A DNA stretch of 64,000 bases from an uncultured Kiritimatiellota bacterium (lineage in GTDB: Bacteria; Verrucomicrobiota; Kiritimatiellia; RFP12; UBA1067). Each line of letters opens with the position of its first letter. The first letter of the stretch is position 1. A model generated the notes under the pieces. The model worked only from the letters and a program-made list of their open reading frames with translations, made no database searches and was not told the origin of the DNA. Shown here piece after piece: positions 18,036 through 26,947 of the stretch. A program made the position numbers and the translations under genes. Location: the NCBI GenBank assembly GCA_934635045.1, contig CAKTZA010000012.1, positions 1 through 64,000 on the forward strand. Direction: 5' to 3'.

Positions 18036-19442
18036 ATGACAAGACGTGAGGCGTTGAAGTTCCTGGCGGCGGGCGGCGCGGCGGTGGCCGGCGGCGCGGC
18101 GTTGGGCGAGGAGATTGCGGCGGGCGCGCGGCGCGTCGGCTTGCCGAAGGGCTGCATCGGCGACCCGAAGCAGCCGTGGTTCGGGCAGCACGTCTTTCCG
18201 CTGCCGCACACGATCGAGGACGGGCCGAGCTGCTTCCGGAAGGACGGCAAGGTCATGCGCCCGGCCGCAGAGATTCCCGTCTTCCACCAGGCGGACGTCG
18301 TGGTCGTGGGCGGCGGCCCGGCCGGCTTCTCAGCCGCCGTCTCGGCCGCGCGCACGGGGGCGAAGGTGGCGCTGGTCGAGCGGTACGGCTCGCTTGGCGG
18401 CCTGTTCACGAACGGCATGGTCCTGAAGCTGATGTGCACGTCAGCCAAGGAGCCGGGCGGGCGGTTCCGCTTCGTCACCAGGGGCGTGTGCGAGGACTTC
18501 GTGCGGCGCGCCGAGGCGCTGAACGCGACCGTGCCCGCGCTGACGGCGCGTCCGCGCGAGGCGGCCTACTGGGAGCCGGAGATCGACCCGGAGGCGGCGA
18601 AGTACCTGATGGACCGGATGTGCGACGAGGCCGGCGTCGAGACGTTCTTCCACGCATGGAGCGTCGACGTCGTCCAGGACGGCGACCGCGTCGAGGGCAT
18701 CGTCTTCGAGTCCAAGCAGGGGCCGCAGGCCGTCCTCGCCCGGCAGGTCGTCGACTGCACGGGCGACGGCGACGTCTTCTTCCGGGCGGGGGCGGACTAC
18801 CGGCAGGTCACGCACGCCATCGGCTCCGTCGCCCAGATCGGCAACGTCGACCGCGTGCCGGCGGGCGCGCCGGCGAGGCCGAACTGGCCGACGCGCTCGA
18901 ACGGGGCGAATCCGTCCGTCTGGTGGGGCATCCGCCCGGGGCACGCGCAGAACGGCCTTGACGTGCGCGACCTGACGGCCGCCGAGAAGGCCGCGCGCAA
19001 GTACTGGGTCGAGCATCTTGCCGAAATGCGCAAGGACCCGAACTGGAAGGAGACGTTCATCGTCAACGTCTGCTCGCAGATCGGCGTGCGCGCGACGCGG
19101 CTCCTGGACGCCGAGCTCGTGCTCGACCAGCCGTCCATCGTCCGCCAGAACCGTTTCGCGGACGCGGTCGGCCTGCTGGGCGCGCGGGCGATGTATCCTG
19201 ACTTCCAGGTGCCGTACCGGGCGCTGCTGCCCAAGCGCGTCGACAATCTCCTCGTTGCGGGACGCTGCCTGGGCGCGCCCGATTCGCTGGAGACCTTCCG
19301 CCTCATCGCCCCGTGCTTCGTGACCGGGCAGGCGGCCGGCACGGCGGCGGCGCTCGCGGCCCGTCTCGGCGTAACGCCGCGACGGCTGGACGTCAAGCTG
19401 CTGCAGAAGACGCTTGTCGAGCAGGGGGCGTGCCTCGCATGA
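18036..19442 (+). CDS. Tat-exported FAD-dependent oxidoreductase (FAD_oxidored family)
   Basis: 468 aa. The N-terminus TRREALKFLAAGGAAVAGGA is a twin-arginine-type signal, which suits a cofactor-loaded protein folded before export. The dinucleotide-binding motif VVVGGGPAGFSAAVSAARTG is at about 90-110. A GLFTNGMVLKL stretch follows, as in FAD_oxidored (PF12831) proteins, and a C-terminal FAD-contact region DNLLVAGRCLGAP is at about 410. Such enzymes recur beside secreted polysaccharide enzymes in PVC bacteria; the substrate is not known, and oxidation of a sugar hydroxyl or a glycan substituent is only a guess. SD GGGGAGAGG lies upstream, and the stop overlaps the next start (ATGA). Confidence 0.82.
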   Translation: MTRREALKFLAAGGAAVAGGAALGEEIAAGARRVGLPKGCIGDPKQPWFGQHVFPLPHTIEDGPSCFRKDGKVMRPAAEIPVFHQADVVVVGGGPAGFSAAVSAARTGAKVALVERYGSLGGLFTNGMVLKLMCTSAKEPGGRFRFVTRGVCEDFVRRAEALNATVPALTARPREAAYWEPEIDPEAAKYLMDRMCDEAGVETFFHAWSVDVVQDGDRVEGIVFESKQGPQAVLARQVVDCTGDGDVFFRAGADYRQVTHAIGSVAQIGNVDRVPAGAPARPNWPTRSNGANPSVWWGIRPGHAQNGLDVRDLTAAEKAARKYWVEHLAEMRKDPNWKETFIVNVCSQIGVRATRLLDAELVLDQPSIVRQNRFADAVGLLGARAMYPDFQVPYRALLPKRVDNLLVAGRCLGAPDSLETFRLIAPCFVTGQAAGTAAALAARLGVTPRRLDVKLLQKTLVEQGACLA

Positions 19443-20932
19443 GGAAGGCGCTGATGGCCGTCGCCCTCGCGGCGTCCTGCGCCGGCCTGCGGGCGGCGGA
19501 GAATCCGCTGATCTATCCGGCGGACGAGATTCTCGCGTATGCGAAAAGCCAAGCGTCGCGCCTGACGGCGATCCGCCGCGAGCTGCACCGCCATCCCGAA
19601 GTCGCGTGGGAGGAGGTCTGGACGACGGCGAAGATCAAGGAGGTCCTGGCGACGCTGCCGGGCGTCGAGATCCGGGAGATTCCGCTGAAGACGGGCGTCG
19701 TCGCCGAGCTGAAGGGCACGCGCCCGGAACTGGGGACGGTCGGCCTGCGCTGCGACATCGACGCGCTGCCGATTCAGGAGGAGAAGCCCGCGTCGCACGC
19801 CTATCGGTCGGAGATTCCCGGCAAGTCGCATGCCTGCGGACACGACGGGCACATCGCCGTCAATCTCGGCGCGGCGATGATCCTCGCGAAGTTCAGGCCC
19901 GCGCGCACGGTGCGGTTCATCTTCCAGCCGGCCGAGGAGACGATTCCCTGCGGCGCGCCGGAGATGATTCGGGCCGGTGCGGTCGAGGGGCTTGAGATGG
20001 TCTGGGGCTTTCACCTCAACGCGACGAGCGACTTCGGCAACGTCGGCTGGTACGACGGCATCGTGATGGCGGGCGGCGACACGCTGGCGATCCGGGTGAA
20101 GGGGAAGTCGGCGCACACGGCCTATCCCGAATGCGCCGTCAATCCGATTGCCGTCTTGTCGCGCGTGGTCGTGGCGATCGACGGCCTGAAGCAGCAGGTG
20201 CGCGCGACGCGGCCCTATTCGGTGTCGTCGCTGAGCCTGACGTGCGCGTCCGCGACATCCGCCGCCACGCCGGCCGAGGGACGGCTCGTCGTGAAGACGC
20301 GCTACCACGAGCCGGAGGTGAACGAGCTCCTGAAGCGGAAGATCCGCGAGATCGTCAAGGCGCAGTGCGACCTCTTCGGCGCGACCTTCGAGATCGCCGA
20401 GGAGCGGGGGCTTCAGCCGACGCGCAATTGCGCGGACATGGGGCCGTTGGCGCGCGAGAACGCGGCGGCGCTGGGCCTGCCGCTCGAACACATCTTCGCG
20501 TCGATGGGCGGCGACGATTTCGGCTTCTACGGCTGGAAGGTGCCGGCCTATTACCTGACGTTCGGCATTCGGACGTCGCCCGACTTCCCGGTCGCGCACA
20601 CGGCGGCGTTTGACTTCGACGAGCGGATCCTTCCGACGGCGGCGGCGATGTTCGCCTCCTGCGCCCTGCGCAGGGACTATCCGGGGGTGAGGCGTTTGTG
20701 CTATAATAGGCCCCTTCAAACCCCCGGAAAGGAATCTTCAGTTGAACGCGACACGAATCGGACTCTCGCTTTTGGCGTCCCTGCTGCTCGTTGGCTCGGC
20801 CAAGGCGGCGAAGCGGCCGGAGGTCTCCTGGTCGATCATGCATCCGACGGCAATCGACACGAACTACATGGCGCGTGTCATCGCGAAAGCCGTCGAGTAC
20901 GAGACGTCCGTCGGCCGCGTCGATTCCCTTGA
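19439..20932 (+). CDS. Secreted M20-family amidohydrolase with anomalous 3' extension
   Basis: 497 aa from ATG 19439. After a signal peptide (MRKALMAVALAASCAGLRA) come the M20D hallmarks: RRELHRHPEVAWEE, LRCDIDALPI, HACGHDGH, QPAEE and a C-terminal MGGDDFGFY. The family removes N-acyl groups, as in hippurate or N-acyl-amino-acid hydrolases, using a di-metal centre. A normal end would be near residue 415 (FASCAL, about 20670). Here the frame continues for about 84 residues of unrelated, Arg-rich sequence through the promoter at 20702 and 191 bp into the next gene. One base less in the GGGGG of 20681-20690 would create an immediate TGA. Either the stop was lost or the sequence has an indel. Confidence 0.8.
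   Translation: MRKALMAVALAASCAGLRAAENPLIYPADEILAYAKSQASRLTAIRRELHRHPEVAWEEVWTTAKIKEVLATLPGVEIREIPLKTGVVAELKGTRPELGTVGLRCDIDALPIQEEKPASHAYRSEIPGKSHACGHDGHIAVNLGAAMILAKFRPARTVRFIFQPAEETIPCGAPEMIRAGAVEGLEMVWGFHLNATSDFGNVGWYDGIVMAGGDTLAIRVKGKSAHTAYPECAVNPIAVLSRVVVAIDGLKQQVRATRPYSVSSLSLTCASATSAATPAEGRLVVKTRYHEPEVNELLKRKIREIVKAQCDLFGATFEIAEERGLQPTRNCADMGPLARENAAALGLPLEHIFASMGGDDFGFYGWKVPAYYLTFGIRTSPDFPVAHTAAFDFDERILPTAAAMFASCALRRDYPGVRRLCYNRPLQTPGKESSVERDTNRTLAFGVPAARWLGQGGEAAGGLLVDHASDGNRHELHGACHRESRRVRDVRRPRRFP
20702..20707 (+). promoter_or_regulatory. -10 box (TATAAT) upstream of the 890-aa barrel gene
   Basis: TGCTATAATAGG lies 35 bp before the TTG at 20742, which has the ribosome-binding site GGAAAGGA. 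The promoter lies inside the aberrant 3' extension of the M20 frame, which supports the view that this extension is not native. Confidence 0.55.
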
Positions 20933-23414
20933 GGTCTGCGGCGACTGCCACAGCCCGTCCAGCGGCATCAACGGCCTCTCCTTTCTGGAGCGGTATCCGC
21001 ACGCGGCGGCGAAGGTCGACCGCGCGGCGGTCGTGCGGAACCGTCGGGAGATGAACGAGATCTGCCGCCTCGCCCATGCGATCGGCCGGCCGCTCTACTA
21101 CTGGCATCGCGAGATCTTCATTCCCGACGGGCTGCTCGAAGACCTGCCGCAGCTGCTGGACGAGGATGGCGAGTTCGACCTGCTGGGCGAGGCCTATGCG
21201 GACTGGCTTCGCTACAAGCTCGACGAGACGTTCCGCCACTGCCCGAATCTCGACGGTCTCGTCCTCACGCTCACCGAGGCGGACTATTCCGTCATCCACA
21301 ACTCGAACCCGATGCGCTATCCGCCGCAGCGGGTCGTGGAGCGGCTCGTCGGGATTTTCGCCGAGGATCTCGAAGCGCGCGGCAAGCGGTTCGTCCTGCG
21401 CTCCTTCGGCTCGAATTCGCAGGACTACATCGACATCCTCGGCGGGGCCGTCGCGGCGGCGAGGCGCCACGGCTTCGAGGTCGAGACGAAGGTGACGGAA
21501 GCCGACTTCGTGCCGTGGCTGCCGAAGAATCCGTTCCTCAGGAAAAGTCCGCCGCTGACGCTCGGCGCGGAGTGCGACGCGCTCGGCGAGTACCTGAGCG
21601 CCGGCTACCTGCCGGCCGCGCAGGTCGCGCGCATCCGGGAATACGTCGACTCGGCGCGGGCGGAGGACGTTGACCGGTACACGATCCGCATCGACCGCGT
21701 CGGCAACTCGATCTTTGACTCGGCGCACGAGATCAACCTCTACGCCTACATGCGCTTCATCGCCGATCCGTCGGCGACGGCGGACGACGTGATCGCCGAC
21801 TATGCGGCGAAGCGCTTCGGCGCGGCGGCGGACGTGATGGCGCCGCTCGTGAAGGACGAGCTGGAGCTGGTGCGCAACATCCACTACGTCGCCTCGAACC
21901 TCGTCTTCCATTCCTTCCCCCTGAAGGCGGACTTCAAGTTCGTCAAGGCGGGCGGCGCCTTTTCGCTCTACCGCGAGAACGCCCCGCTGACGGCGGCGAA
22001 GGACATCTGGAGCATCCTGAGCGACCGTCGCGCGCCGACGCATGCGCAGATCCTCGCCGAGAAGGCGAAGGGCGTCGCGATGGCCGAGTCGGGGCTCGCC
22101 CGGATCGAGTCGCTCAAGGGGAAGCTGCCGGACGGCGAGTACGTCCGCCAGCGCCGGGCGTTCGCGAACGCCGTCCGGGCGGCGAAGGCCCTGGAGGCCT
22201 ACACGCGGTGCTGTGTCGCGTACTTCGCGGACATGCTGGCGAAGAAGGACACGCCGGACCGGCTGCTCGCCGCGAGCGCGGCGGCGGTGCGGATCATCGA
22301 GGCGCAGATGGCGAATCCGTCGGCGATGCCGCAGGACACCGGCTATTTCAACGTCGTCGGCGACGACCTCGACCACGTCTACATGACGGGGCTGCGCTTC
22401 TTCTGCCGTGCGCTCGTGCGCGAATACGCGCTGGAGCGGGCGATGCGCGCGAAGCTTGAGGCGCGTGCGGACGTCATCGACTTCGTCATTCCCGGCGGCA
22501 TCTTCGACGACGGCCGCACGATCCGCACGATGCACGGCGCCTACGCGAAGACGCGGGCGGATCGCGTCGTGCGGTACGCGGGCAACCCGATCTTCCCGAA
22601 CGGCACGATGGCCGTGACGTTCGCCGACGTGCCCGGCGCGACGGTCGAGATCGCGCTGGATCCGGACGGTGCGCCGGACTGCACGAAGACCGAATCCGTG
22701 GCGCATGGCGTGCGGACGGTGACGATCGGCAAGAGGGGGCGCGACTATCCCGGCGTGCTGTCCGTCGCGCTCGTGAAGCCCGCCGCGTCGGCGGCCGTTG
22801 ACGTCTCGTTTGCGCGCGGACGGTGGAATCCGGCGGATTTCGCCGTCGTCAAGAGCTGGCGGTGGGATCATGTGGGGACGTTCAAGCAGGTCGACGACGC
22901 GATCGTGAACGTGCTGCCCGGCCCTTTGCCGGAAGAGGTGTTCCGCACGATGAACGCCGACTCGTATGCCGCGCTGCTGTACAGGCGGCGGTTCGGGCTC
23001 GGCTGCACGGTGTCGTCGCGGATGGCGTGGGACTACCGCATGGCGCCGATCATCGTCCTTGCGCCGGCGCTTGGGCAGTCGGCGACGGGCGTGCCGGAGC
23101 TGCGTGACCATTGGGAGGTCTGCCTGTACGACGAGGGCATCAACATCTGGTACCACTTTTTCGAGGACGGCGTGCAGAAGTGGTGCAAGATTGCCGCGCT
23201 CGCGTTGCCCAAGGACCGGCTCTTCAGGGCGAACGAGATCCACGACCTCTCGGTGAGGCTCGTGCGCACTCGAAAGGGCAACCGCGAGATGACGGTGACG
23301 TGCGGCGGCTACACGCTGACCTGCACCGACGCGCGTCTCCCGGAAACGTTCTATGCGGGCATCATCGGCTGCGAAGGCCGCAACTGGTTCTACGACTTCC
23401 GGGTGAAGGAGTGA
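20742..23414 (+). CDS. Secreted alpha-glucuronidase-like TIM-barrel enzyme, homologue of module 3 of the giant protein
   Basis: 890 aa from TTG 20742, with signal peptide MNATRIGLSLLASLLLVGSAKA. Residues about 25-700 match module 3 of the giant protein almost end to end (RPEVSWSIMHPT, LDEDGEFDLLGEAYADW, LTLTEADYSVIHNS, GAECDALGEYL, VDRYTIRIDRVGNSIFDSA). The extra C-terminal domain (about 700-890), with EVCLYDEGINIWYHFFEDG and FYAGIIGCEGRNWFYDFRVKE, looks like a jelly-roll or laminin-G-like fold and is absent from the giant. The barrel resembles GH67-type enzymes, but I cannot assign catalytic residues. The 3' end overlaps the XylR-type gene by 25 bp on the other strand. Confidence 0.8.
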   Translation: MNATRIGLSLLASLLLVGSAKAAKRPEVSWSIMHPTAIDTNYMARVIAKAVEYETSVGRVDSLEVCGDCHSPSSGINGLSFLERYPHAAAKVDRAAVVRNRREMNEICRLAHAIGRPLYYWHREIFIPDGLLEDLPQLLDEDGEFDLLGEAYADWLRYKLDETFRHCPNLDGLVLTLTEADYSVIHNSNPMRYPPQRVVERLVGIFAEDLEARGKRFVLRSFGSNSQDYIDILGGAVAAARRHGFEVETKVTEADFVPWLPKNPFLRKSPPLTLGAECDALGEYLSAGYLPAAQVARIREYVDSARAEDVDRYTIRIDRVGNSIFDSAHEINLYAYMRFIADPSATADDVIADYAAKRFGAAADVMAPLVKDELELVRNIHYVASNLVFHSFPLKADFKFVKAGGAFSLYRENAPLTAAKDIWSILSDRRAPTHAQILAEKAKGVAMAESGLARIESLKGKLPDGEYVRQRRAFANAVRAAKALEAYTRCCVAYFADMLAKKDTPDRLLAASAAAVRIIEAQMANPSAMPQDTGYFNVVGDDLDHVYMTGLRFFCRALVREYALERAMRAKLEARADVIDFVIPGGIFDDGRTIRTMHGAYAKTRADRVVRYAGNPIFPNGTMAVTFADVPGATVEIALDPDGAPDCTKTESVAHGVRTVTIGKRGRDYPGVLSVALVKPAASAAVDVSFARGRWNPADFAVVKSWRWDHVGTFKQVDDAIVNVLPGPLPEEVFRTMNADSYAALLYRRRFGLGCTVSSRMAWDYRMAPIIVLAPALGQSATGVPELRDHWEVCLYDEGINIWYHFFEDGVQKWCKIAALALPKDRLFRANEIHDLSVRLVRTRKGNREMTVTCGGYTLTCTDARLPETFYAGIIGCEGRNWFYDFRVKE

Positions 23415-24556
23415 CGCGCGGCGCCGATGCTGATGCCGAAGCGGCGTTTGAAGACGTTTTCGAGGTGATTGACGTTCGCCCAACCGCAGCTCTCGGCGAC
23501 GGTGCGGATGGACTGGCTCGTCAGGCGCAGCCGACGGCGCACCTCCTTGAGCCGCGCCTCGCGGATCGTCGCCGCGAGCGTCCGTTCGCCGAACTCGCGG
23601 AACCGCAGTTCGACGAGCTGCCGCGAGACGCCGAGGTGGCGCGCGACGTCGGCGGACGTGATCTTCGACGCGGCGTTCTCGTCGATGAACGCAAGGGCGC
23701 GGCGCAGCAGGACGGCGGCCGGTTTCGTCGGCTTCGTGGACTCGCGCACGACAAACTTCTTGCGTGTGCAGAGGATCGTCTTGGGACGCGACGTCCGACG
23801 CCGGAGGAGGCTCGCGAGCGCGTCCGCCGCCAGTTCGCCCTCATGGGCGTGGTCTGGCGCAAGGCTGGTGAGGGACGGTCGCGCGGATTCGCAGAGGAGA
23901 GGATCGTTGTCCACCCCGATGACGGCGACCTGCGTCGGCACGTCGAGGCCCGCGCCCGTGCAGGTCTCGACGATGCGCACGGCAATCGCGTCGTAGGCGG
24001 CCATGACGGCGGCGGGCTTGGGCAGGGCCTGCAGCCAGCGCAGGAGACGCCGCTGGTCGGTCTGCGTGTCGGCGGCGCACGGCGGACGGTAGACGGCGAC
24101 GGACTTGCCGAGCGTCTTCATCTCCGAGGCGAACCCCTTGCGGCGCAGGGCTGACCAGTGTGTGCCGTCGGGATGCGGGACGAATCCATAGCAGCTGCGT
24201 GTGCCGAGCGCGGCGAGGAACTGGGCGCCGGCGCGGCCGATGCCCTCGTCGTCGTTGTGCAGGAAGACGATGTTTCGCGTGCGGTCGACGAGCGCCGTCG
24301 ACTGGCTGCCGACGGCCACGGTCGGCAGGGTCTCGCGCATCAGCCGTGCGGCCGCCTCGTCATCGACGTCGCCGATGACGAGGCCGTCCGGCACGGAAGC
24401 CTCCAGCGCGCGGGCCAGGTCGGACGGTTCGATGATGCGCAGGCTCCAGTGCGGGAATGCGCGCATGGCGCCGAGAAAGCCGGTGAGGAAGTCGCGCCAG
24501 GAGGCGTGGCTCAGGCGCAGGGCGACGAGAATTTTCGTGACGGATGCCTTTTTCAT
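23390..24556 (-). CDS. XylR-type transcriptional regulator (LacI-like sensor plus AraC HTH)
   Basis: 388 aa from the ATG at 24556 (MKKASVTKILVALRL). Residues 1-275 are a periplasmic-binding-protein-like sensor: KRKGF-type linker region, PAAVMAAYDAIAVRIVETC and QVAVIGVDNDPLLCESARP, as in XylR and LacI proteins. Residues about 280-388 are an AraC-type double HTH (ITSADVARHLGVSRQLVELRF, then IRTVAESCGWANVNHLENVF). It is divergent from the AGE-epimerase operon and convergent with the 890-aa enzyme gene, so it is the obvious candidate sensor of the glycan product. An upstream start at 24586 would read through the tandem repeat at 24557-24598 and is less likely. Confidence 0.85.
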   Translation of the reverse strand: MKKASVTKILVALRLSHASWRDFLTGFLGAMRAFPHWSLRIIEPSDLARALEASVPDGLVIGDVDDEAAARLMRETLPTVAVGSQSTALVDRTRNIVFLHNDDEGIGRAGAQFLAALGTRSCYGFVPHPDGTHWSALRRKGFASEMKTLGKSVAVYRPPCAADTQTDQRRLLRWLQALPKPAAVMAAYDAIAVRIVETCTGAGLDVPTQVAVIGVDNDPLLCESARPSLTSLAPDHAHEGELAADALASLLRRRTSRPKTILCTRKKFVVRESTKPTKPAAVLLRRALAFIDENAASKITSADVARHLGVSRQLVELRFREFGERTLAATIREARLKEVRRRLRLTSQSIRTVAESCGWANVNHLENVFKRRFGISIGAARHSFTRKS

Positions 24557-24598
24557 GGCGGACATTGTACCATAGTTGGCGGACATTATGCCATAGTT
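24557..24598 (-). promoter_or_regulatory. Two 21-bp tandem repeats forming a tandem promoter/operator for the XylR-type gene
   Basis: Units at 24557-24577 and 24578-24598 read, on the minus strand, AACTATGG(C/T)A(T/C)AATGTCCGCC. Each contains a -10-like box (TACAAT, CATAAT). The promoter-proximal unit abuts the ATG at 24556, so transcripts from it would be leaderless. The repeat may also serve in autoregulation. Confidence 0.6.
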
Positions 24599-24667
24599 AG
24601 CGGAATCGTGAAAAAACTGTTAGTCGAAAGATATGTCCGACTTTCGTTTAGACGCGATTTTGTATGG

Positions 24668-24673
24668 TATAAT
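24668..24673 (+). promoter_or_regulatory. -10 box of the AGE-epimerase operon (TGGTATAAT)
   Basis: TATGGTATAATTC lies 25 bp before the ATG at 24699. About 51 bp upstream is ACTGTTAGTCGAAA, a possible degenerate version of the CAATTATCGTC box seen in three other promoters; GATTTTG is also present just upstream of the -10. Confidence 0.6.
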
Positions 24674-24698
24674 TCACGGCCGTGGGGAAAATGTCGAG

Positions 24699-25901
24699 AT
24701 GACGAACGAACTAAAGGAATTTGCCGAGACGTGTCGGCGGGAACTGACGGAGAACGTGCTGCCGTTCTGGCTGGCGCATGGCTGGGACCGCAAGCACGGC
24801 GGCGTCTACACGTGCCTCGACCGCGACGGGACTCGGATGGACGCGACGAAGAGCGTCTGGTTTCAGGGCCGCTTCGCGTACGTCCTGTCGTTTGCCTTCA
24901 ACTGCGTCACGCCTAATGCCGAATGGCTCGCCGCCGCGAAGTCGGCGCTCGACTTCCTCGAGCGCCACTGCTTCGATACGCACGGCAAGATGTACTTCGA
25001 GGTCGCGGCGGACGGCACGCCGCTTCGGATGCGACGCTATCTCTTCAGCGAGGCGTTTGCCGCGCTGGCGCACGCCGAGTACGCGAAGGCTGTGCGGGGG
25101 ACAGACCCCGCGTTGTCGGCCGCACACACGACGCGGGCGCTCGAACTCTTCCGGCGGATCCGCGCGTTTGCGCCGGATGCCGCGCGGTGTCCGCCCAAGT
25201 ATGAGCCGGCGGGCGCGACGCAGGGCCATTCGCTCACGATGATCCTCATCAACGTCGCGACGGCGCTCAAGCAGGTCTCGGACGACCCGATCCTCGACGC
25301 GCAGGTCGACGAGTCGATCGACCGGCTCTTCCGCTTCTTCGTCCGGCCCGAATTCAACTGCGTCCTGGAGACGGTCGGGCCGCACGGCGAGTTCATTGAC
25401 ACGTGCGCAGGGCGGACGATCAATCCCGGCCACGGCATCGAGACGAGCTGGTTCCTGATGGACGTCGCGCGGGCACGCGGCGACCGGGCGCTTCTTGCTC
25501 AGGCGCTTCAGGTTCTCGATTGGCAATGGAACTGGGGCTGGGACGCCGAGCAGGGCGGCGGCATCCTCTCGTTCCGCGACTGCCGGGGGTTCCCCTCGCA
25601 GACGTACGAGCAGGACATGAAGTTCTGGTGGCCGCAGTGCGAGGCGATCATCGCGAACCTGGAGGCCTATCGGCTGACGGGCGAGGAGAAGTGGCTTGAG
25701 CGGTTCCGCCTCGCACGGGACTGGGCGTGGGCACACCTGAAGGATCGGGAGTATCCCGAATGGTTCGGCTACCTGCACCGCGATGGCACGGTCGCCCAGC
25801 CGGCGAAGGGCAATCTCTTCAAGGGGCCGTTTCACATCCCGCGCATGCTCGTGAAGTGCGGAGAGCTTTGCAAGGAAAACATCAAGGAGACAATGACATG
25901 A
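24699..25901 (+). CDS. AGE-family sugar epimerase/isomerase
   Basis: 400 aa, cytoplasmic, from ATG 24699 (GGGGAAA upstream). It has the alpha6/alpha6-barrel signature of N-acylglucosamine 2-epimerases and related mannose isomerases or cellobiose epimerases: NVLPFWLAHGWDRKHGGVYT at the start, TKSVWFQGRFAYVLSFAFN, FINPGHGIETSWF-like residues (RTINPGHGIETSWFLMD) and FWWPQCEAIIAN. The His of GHGIE and the WWPQ region are the usual catalytic and binding positions. It is first in the operon divergent from the XylR-type gene, and would convert an imported free sugar. Which sugar cannot be told from sequence. The stop overlaps the next ATG. Confidence 0.88.
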   Translation: MTNELKEFAETCRRELTENVLPFWLAHGWDRKHGGVYTCLDRDGTRMDATKSVWFQGRFAYVLSFAFNCVTPNAEWLAAAKSALDFLERHCFDTHGKMYFEVAADGTPLRMRRYLFSEAFAALAHAEYAKAVRGTDPALSAAHTTRALELFRRIRAFAPDAARCPPKYEPAGATQGHSLTMILINVATALKQVSDDPILDAQVDESIDRLFRFFVRPEFNCVLETVGPHGEFIDTCAGRTINPGHGIETSWFLMDVARARGDRALLAQALQVLDWQWNWGWDAEQGGGILSFRDCRGFPSQTYEQDMKFWWPQCEAIIANLEAYRLTGEEKWLERFRLARDWAWAHLKDREYPEWFGYLHRDGTVAQPAKGNLFKGPFHIPRMLVKCGELCKENIKETMT

Positions 25902-26947
25902 ATCGACGTGAATTCATCAGGACGGCGGTCGCCGGTTCGGCCTTCGCCGCCACGGTTGCGCCATCCGGCGCGGCGGACGGCACGCTCGGCGGGCTGATCG
26001 TCCCCAAGGCGGGAGGGCTGCCGCTTACGGGGACGTTTCTCGACGAGATCTCCCACGATATCCCGCACCAGAACTGGGGCGCGAAGGAGTGGGACGCCGA
26101 CTTCGCGCACATGAAGGCGATCGGCATCGACACGGTCATCATGATTCGCTGCGGGCATCAGCGCTACATGACGTATCCGAGTCCGTACCTGCTGGCGCGC
26201 GGTGGCTACCGGCCGAGCGTGGATCTCGTCGAGCTGTTCCTGCGGCTGGCGGAGAAGCATGGCCTGAAGTTCTTCTTCGGCCTGTACGATCCCGGCTTTG
26301 ACGGCGATTTCGACAAGGGTTGGCTGGATCGCTACACGGAGACGAATCTGCCGATCATCGAAGAGGCCTGGAAGCGGTATGGGCACCATGCCTCGTTCAA
26401 GGGATGGTACCTGAGCGCGGAGACGGGGTCGCGTCATGCGATTGACATGATGCGACGGCTGAGCCGTCAGTGCAAGGACTTGAGCGGCAATCTGCCGACG
26501 CTCATCTCGCCCGGCATCAACGGACGGAAGGCCGTCTGCTCGTTTCTTCCCGAGACGACGAAGAACGAGGACTTCGACACGGTCGAGATGCACGCGCGGC
26601 GGTGGACGGAGATCTTCGATGCCCTTCGCGGGCATGTCGACATCTGCGCGTTTCAGGACGGGCACGTGGAGTTCCACGAGCTTGAGGACTATCTGAAGGT
26701 GACACGGGCGCTGTGCGCGAAGTACGGCGTCGCGTGCTGGACGAATTCGGAGTCCTTTGACCGGGACATGCCGATCAAGTTCCTGCCGATCAAGTTCGAC
26801 AAGCTGCGGATGAAGCTGGAGATCGCCAAGCGGTGCGGCTGCGAAAAGGCCATCACCTTCGAGTTCAGCCACTTCATGAGCCCGCAGTCGATGTACCCGT
26901 CGGCCGCCAGGCTCTACGACCGCTACCGCGAGTATTTCGGAATATGA
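25898..26947 (+). CDS. Tat-exported DUF4434-family TIM-barrel protein
   Basis: 349 aa. The N-terminus MNRREFIRTAVAGSAFAATV is a twin-arginine signal. The body starts at TGTFLDEISHDIPHQNWGAKEW and continues ADFAHMKAIGIDTVIMIRCG, the pattern of DUF4434 proteins, which are glycosidase-like TIM barrels. FKGWYLSAETGS and ITFEFSHFMSP mark further barrel strands, with Glu residues as candidate acids. It is coupled by ATGA overlaps to both the epimerase upstream and the next gene. Its role is inferred only from the fold and context. Confidence 0.78.
   Translation: MNRREFIRTAVAGSAFAATVAPSGAADGTLGGLIVPKAGGLPLTGTFLDEISHDIPHQNWGAKEWDADFAHMKAIGIDTVIMIRCGHQRYMTYPSPYLLARGGYRPSVDLVELFLRLAEKHGLKFFFGLYDPGFDGDFDKGWLDRYTETNLPIIEEAWKRYGHHASFKGWYLSAETGSRHAIDMMRRLSRQCKDLSGNLPTLISPGINGRKAVCSFLPETTKNEDFDTVEMHARRWTEIFDALRGHVDICAFQDGHVEFHELEDYLKVTRALCAKYGVACWTNSESFDRDMPIKFLPIKFDKLRMKLEIAKRCGCEKAITFEFSHFMSPQSMYPSAARLYDRYREYFGI

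Noticed and set aside
20355..23483. Minus-strand open frame of 1042 codons opposite the 890-aa enzyme
   Set aside because: No motif, extreme Arg/Asp/His bias, and fully antisense to a gene with a homologue inside the window.
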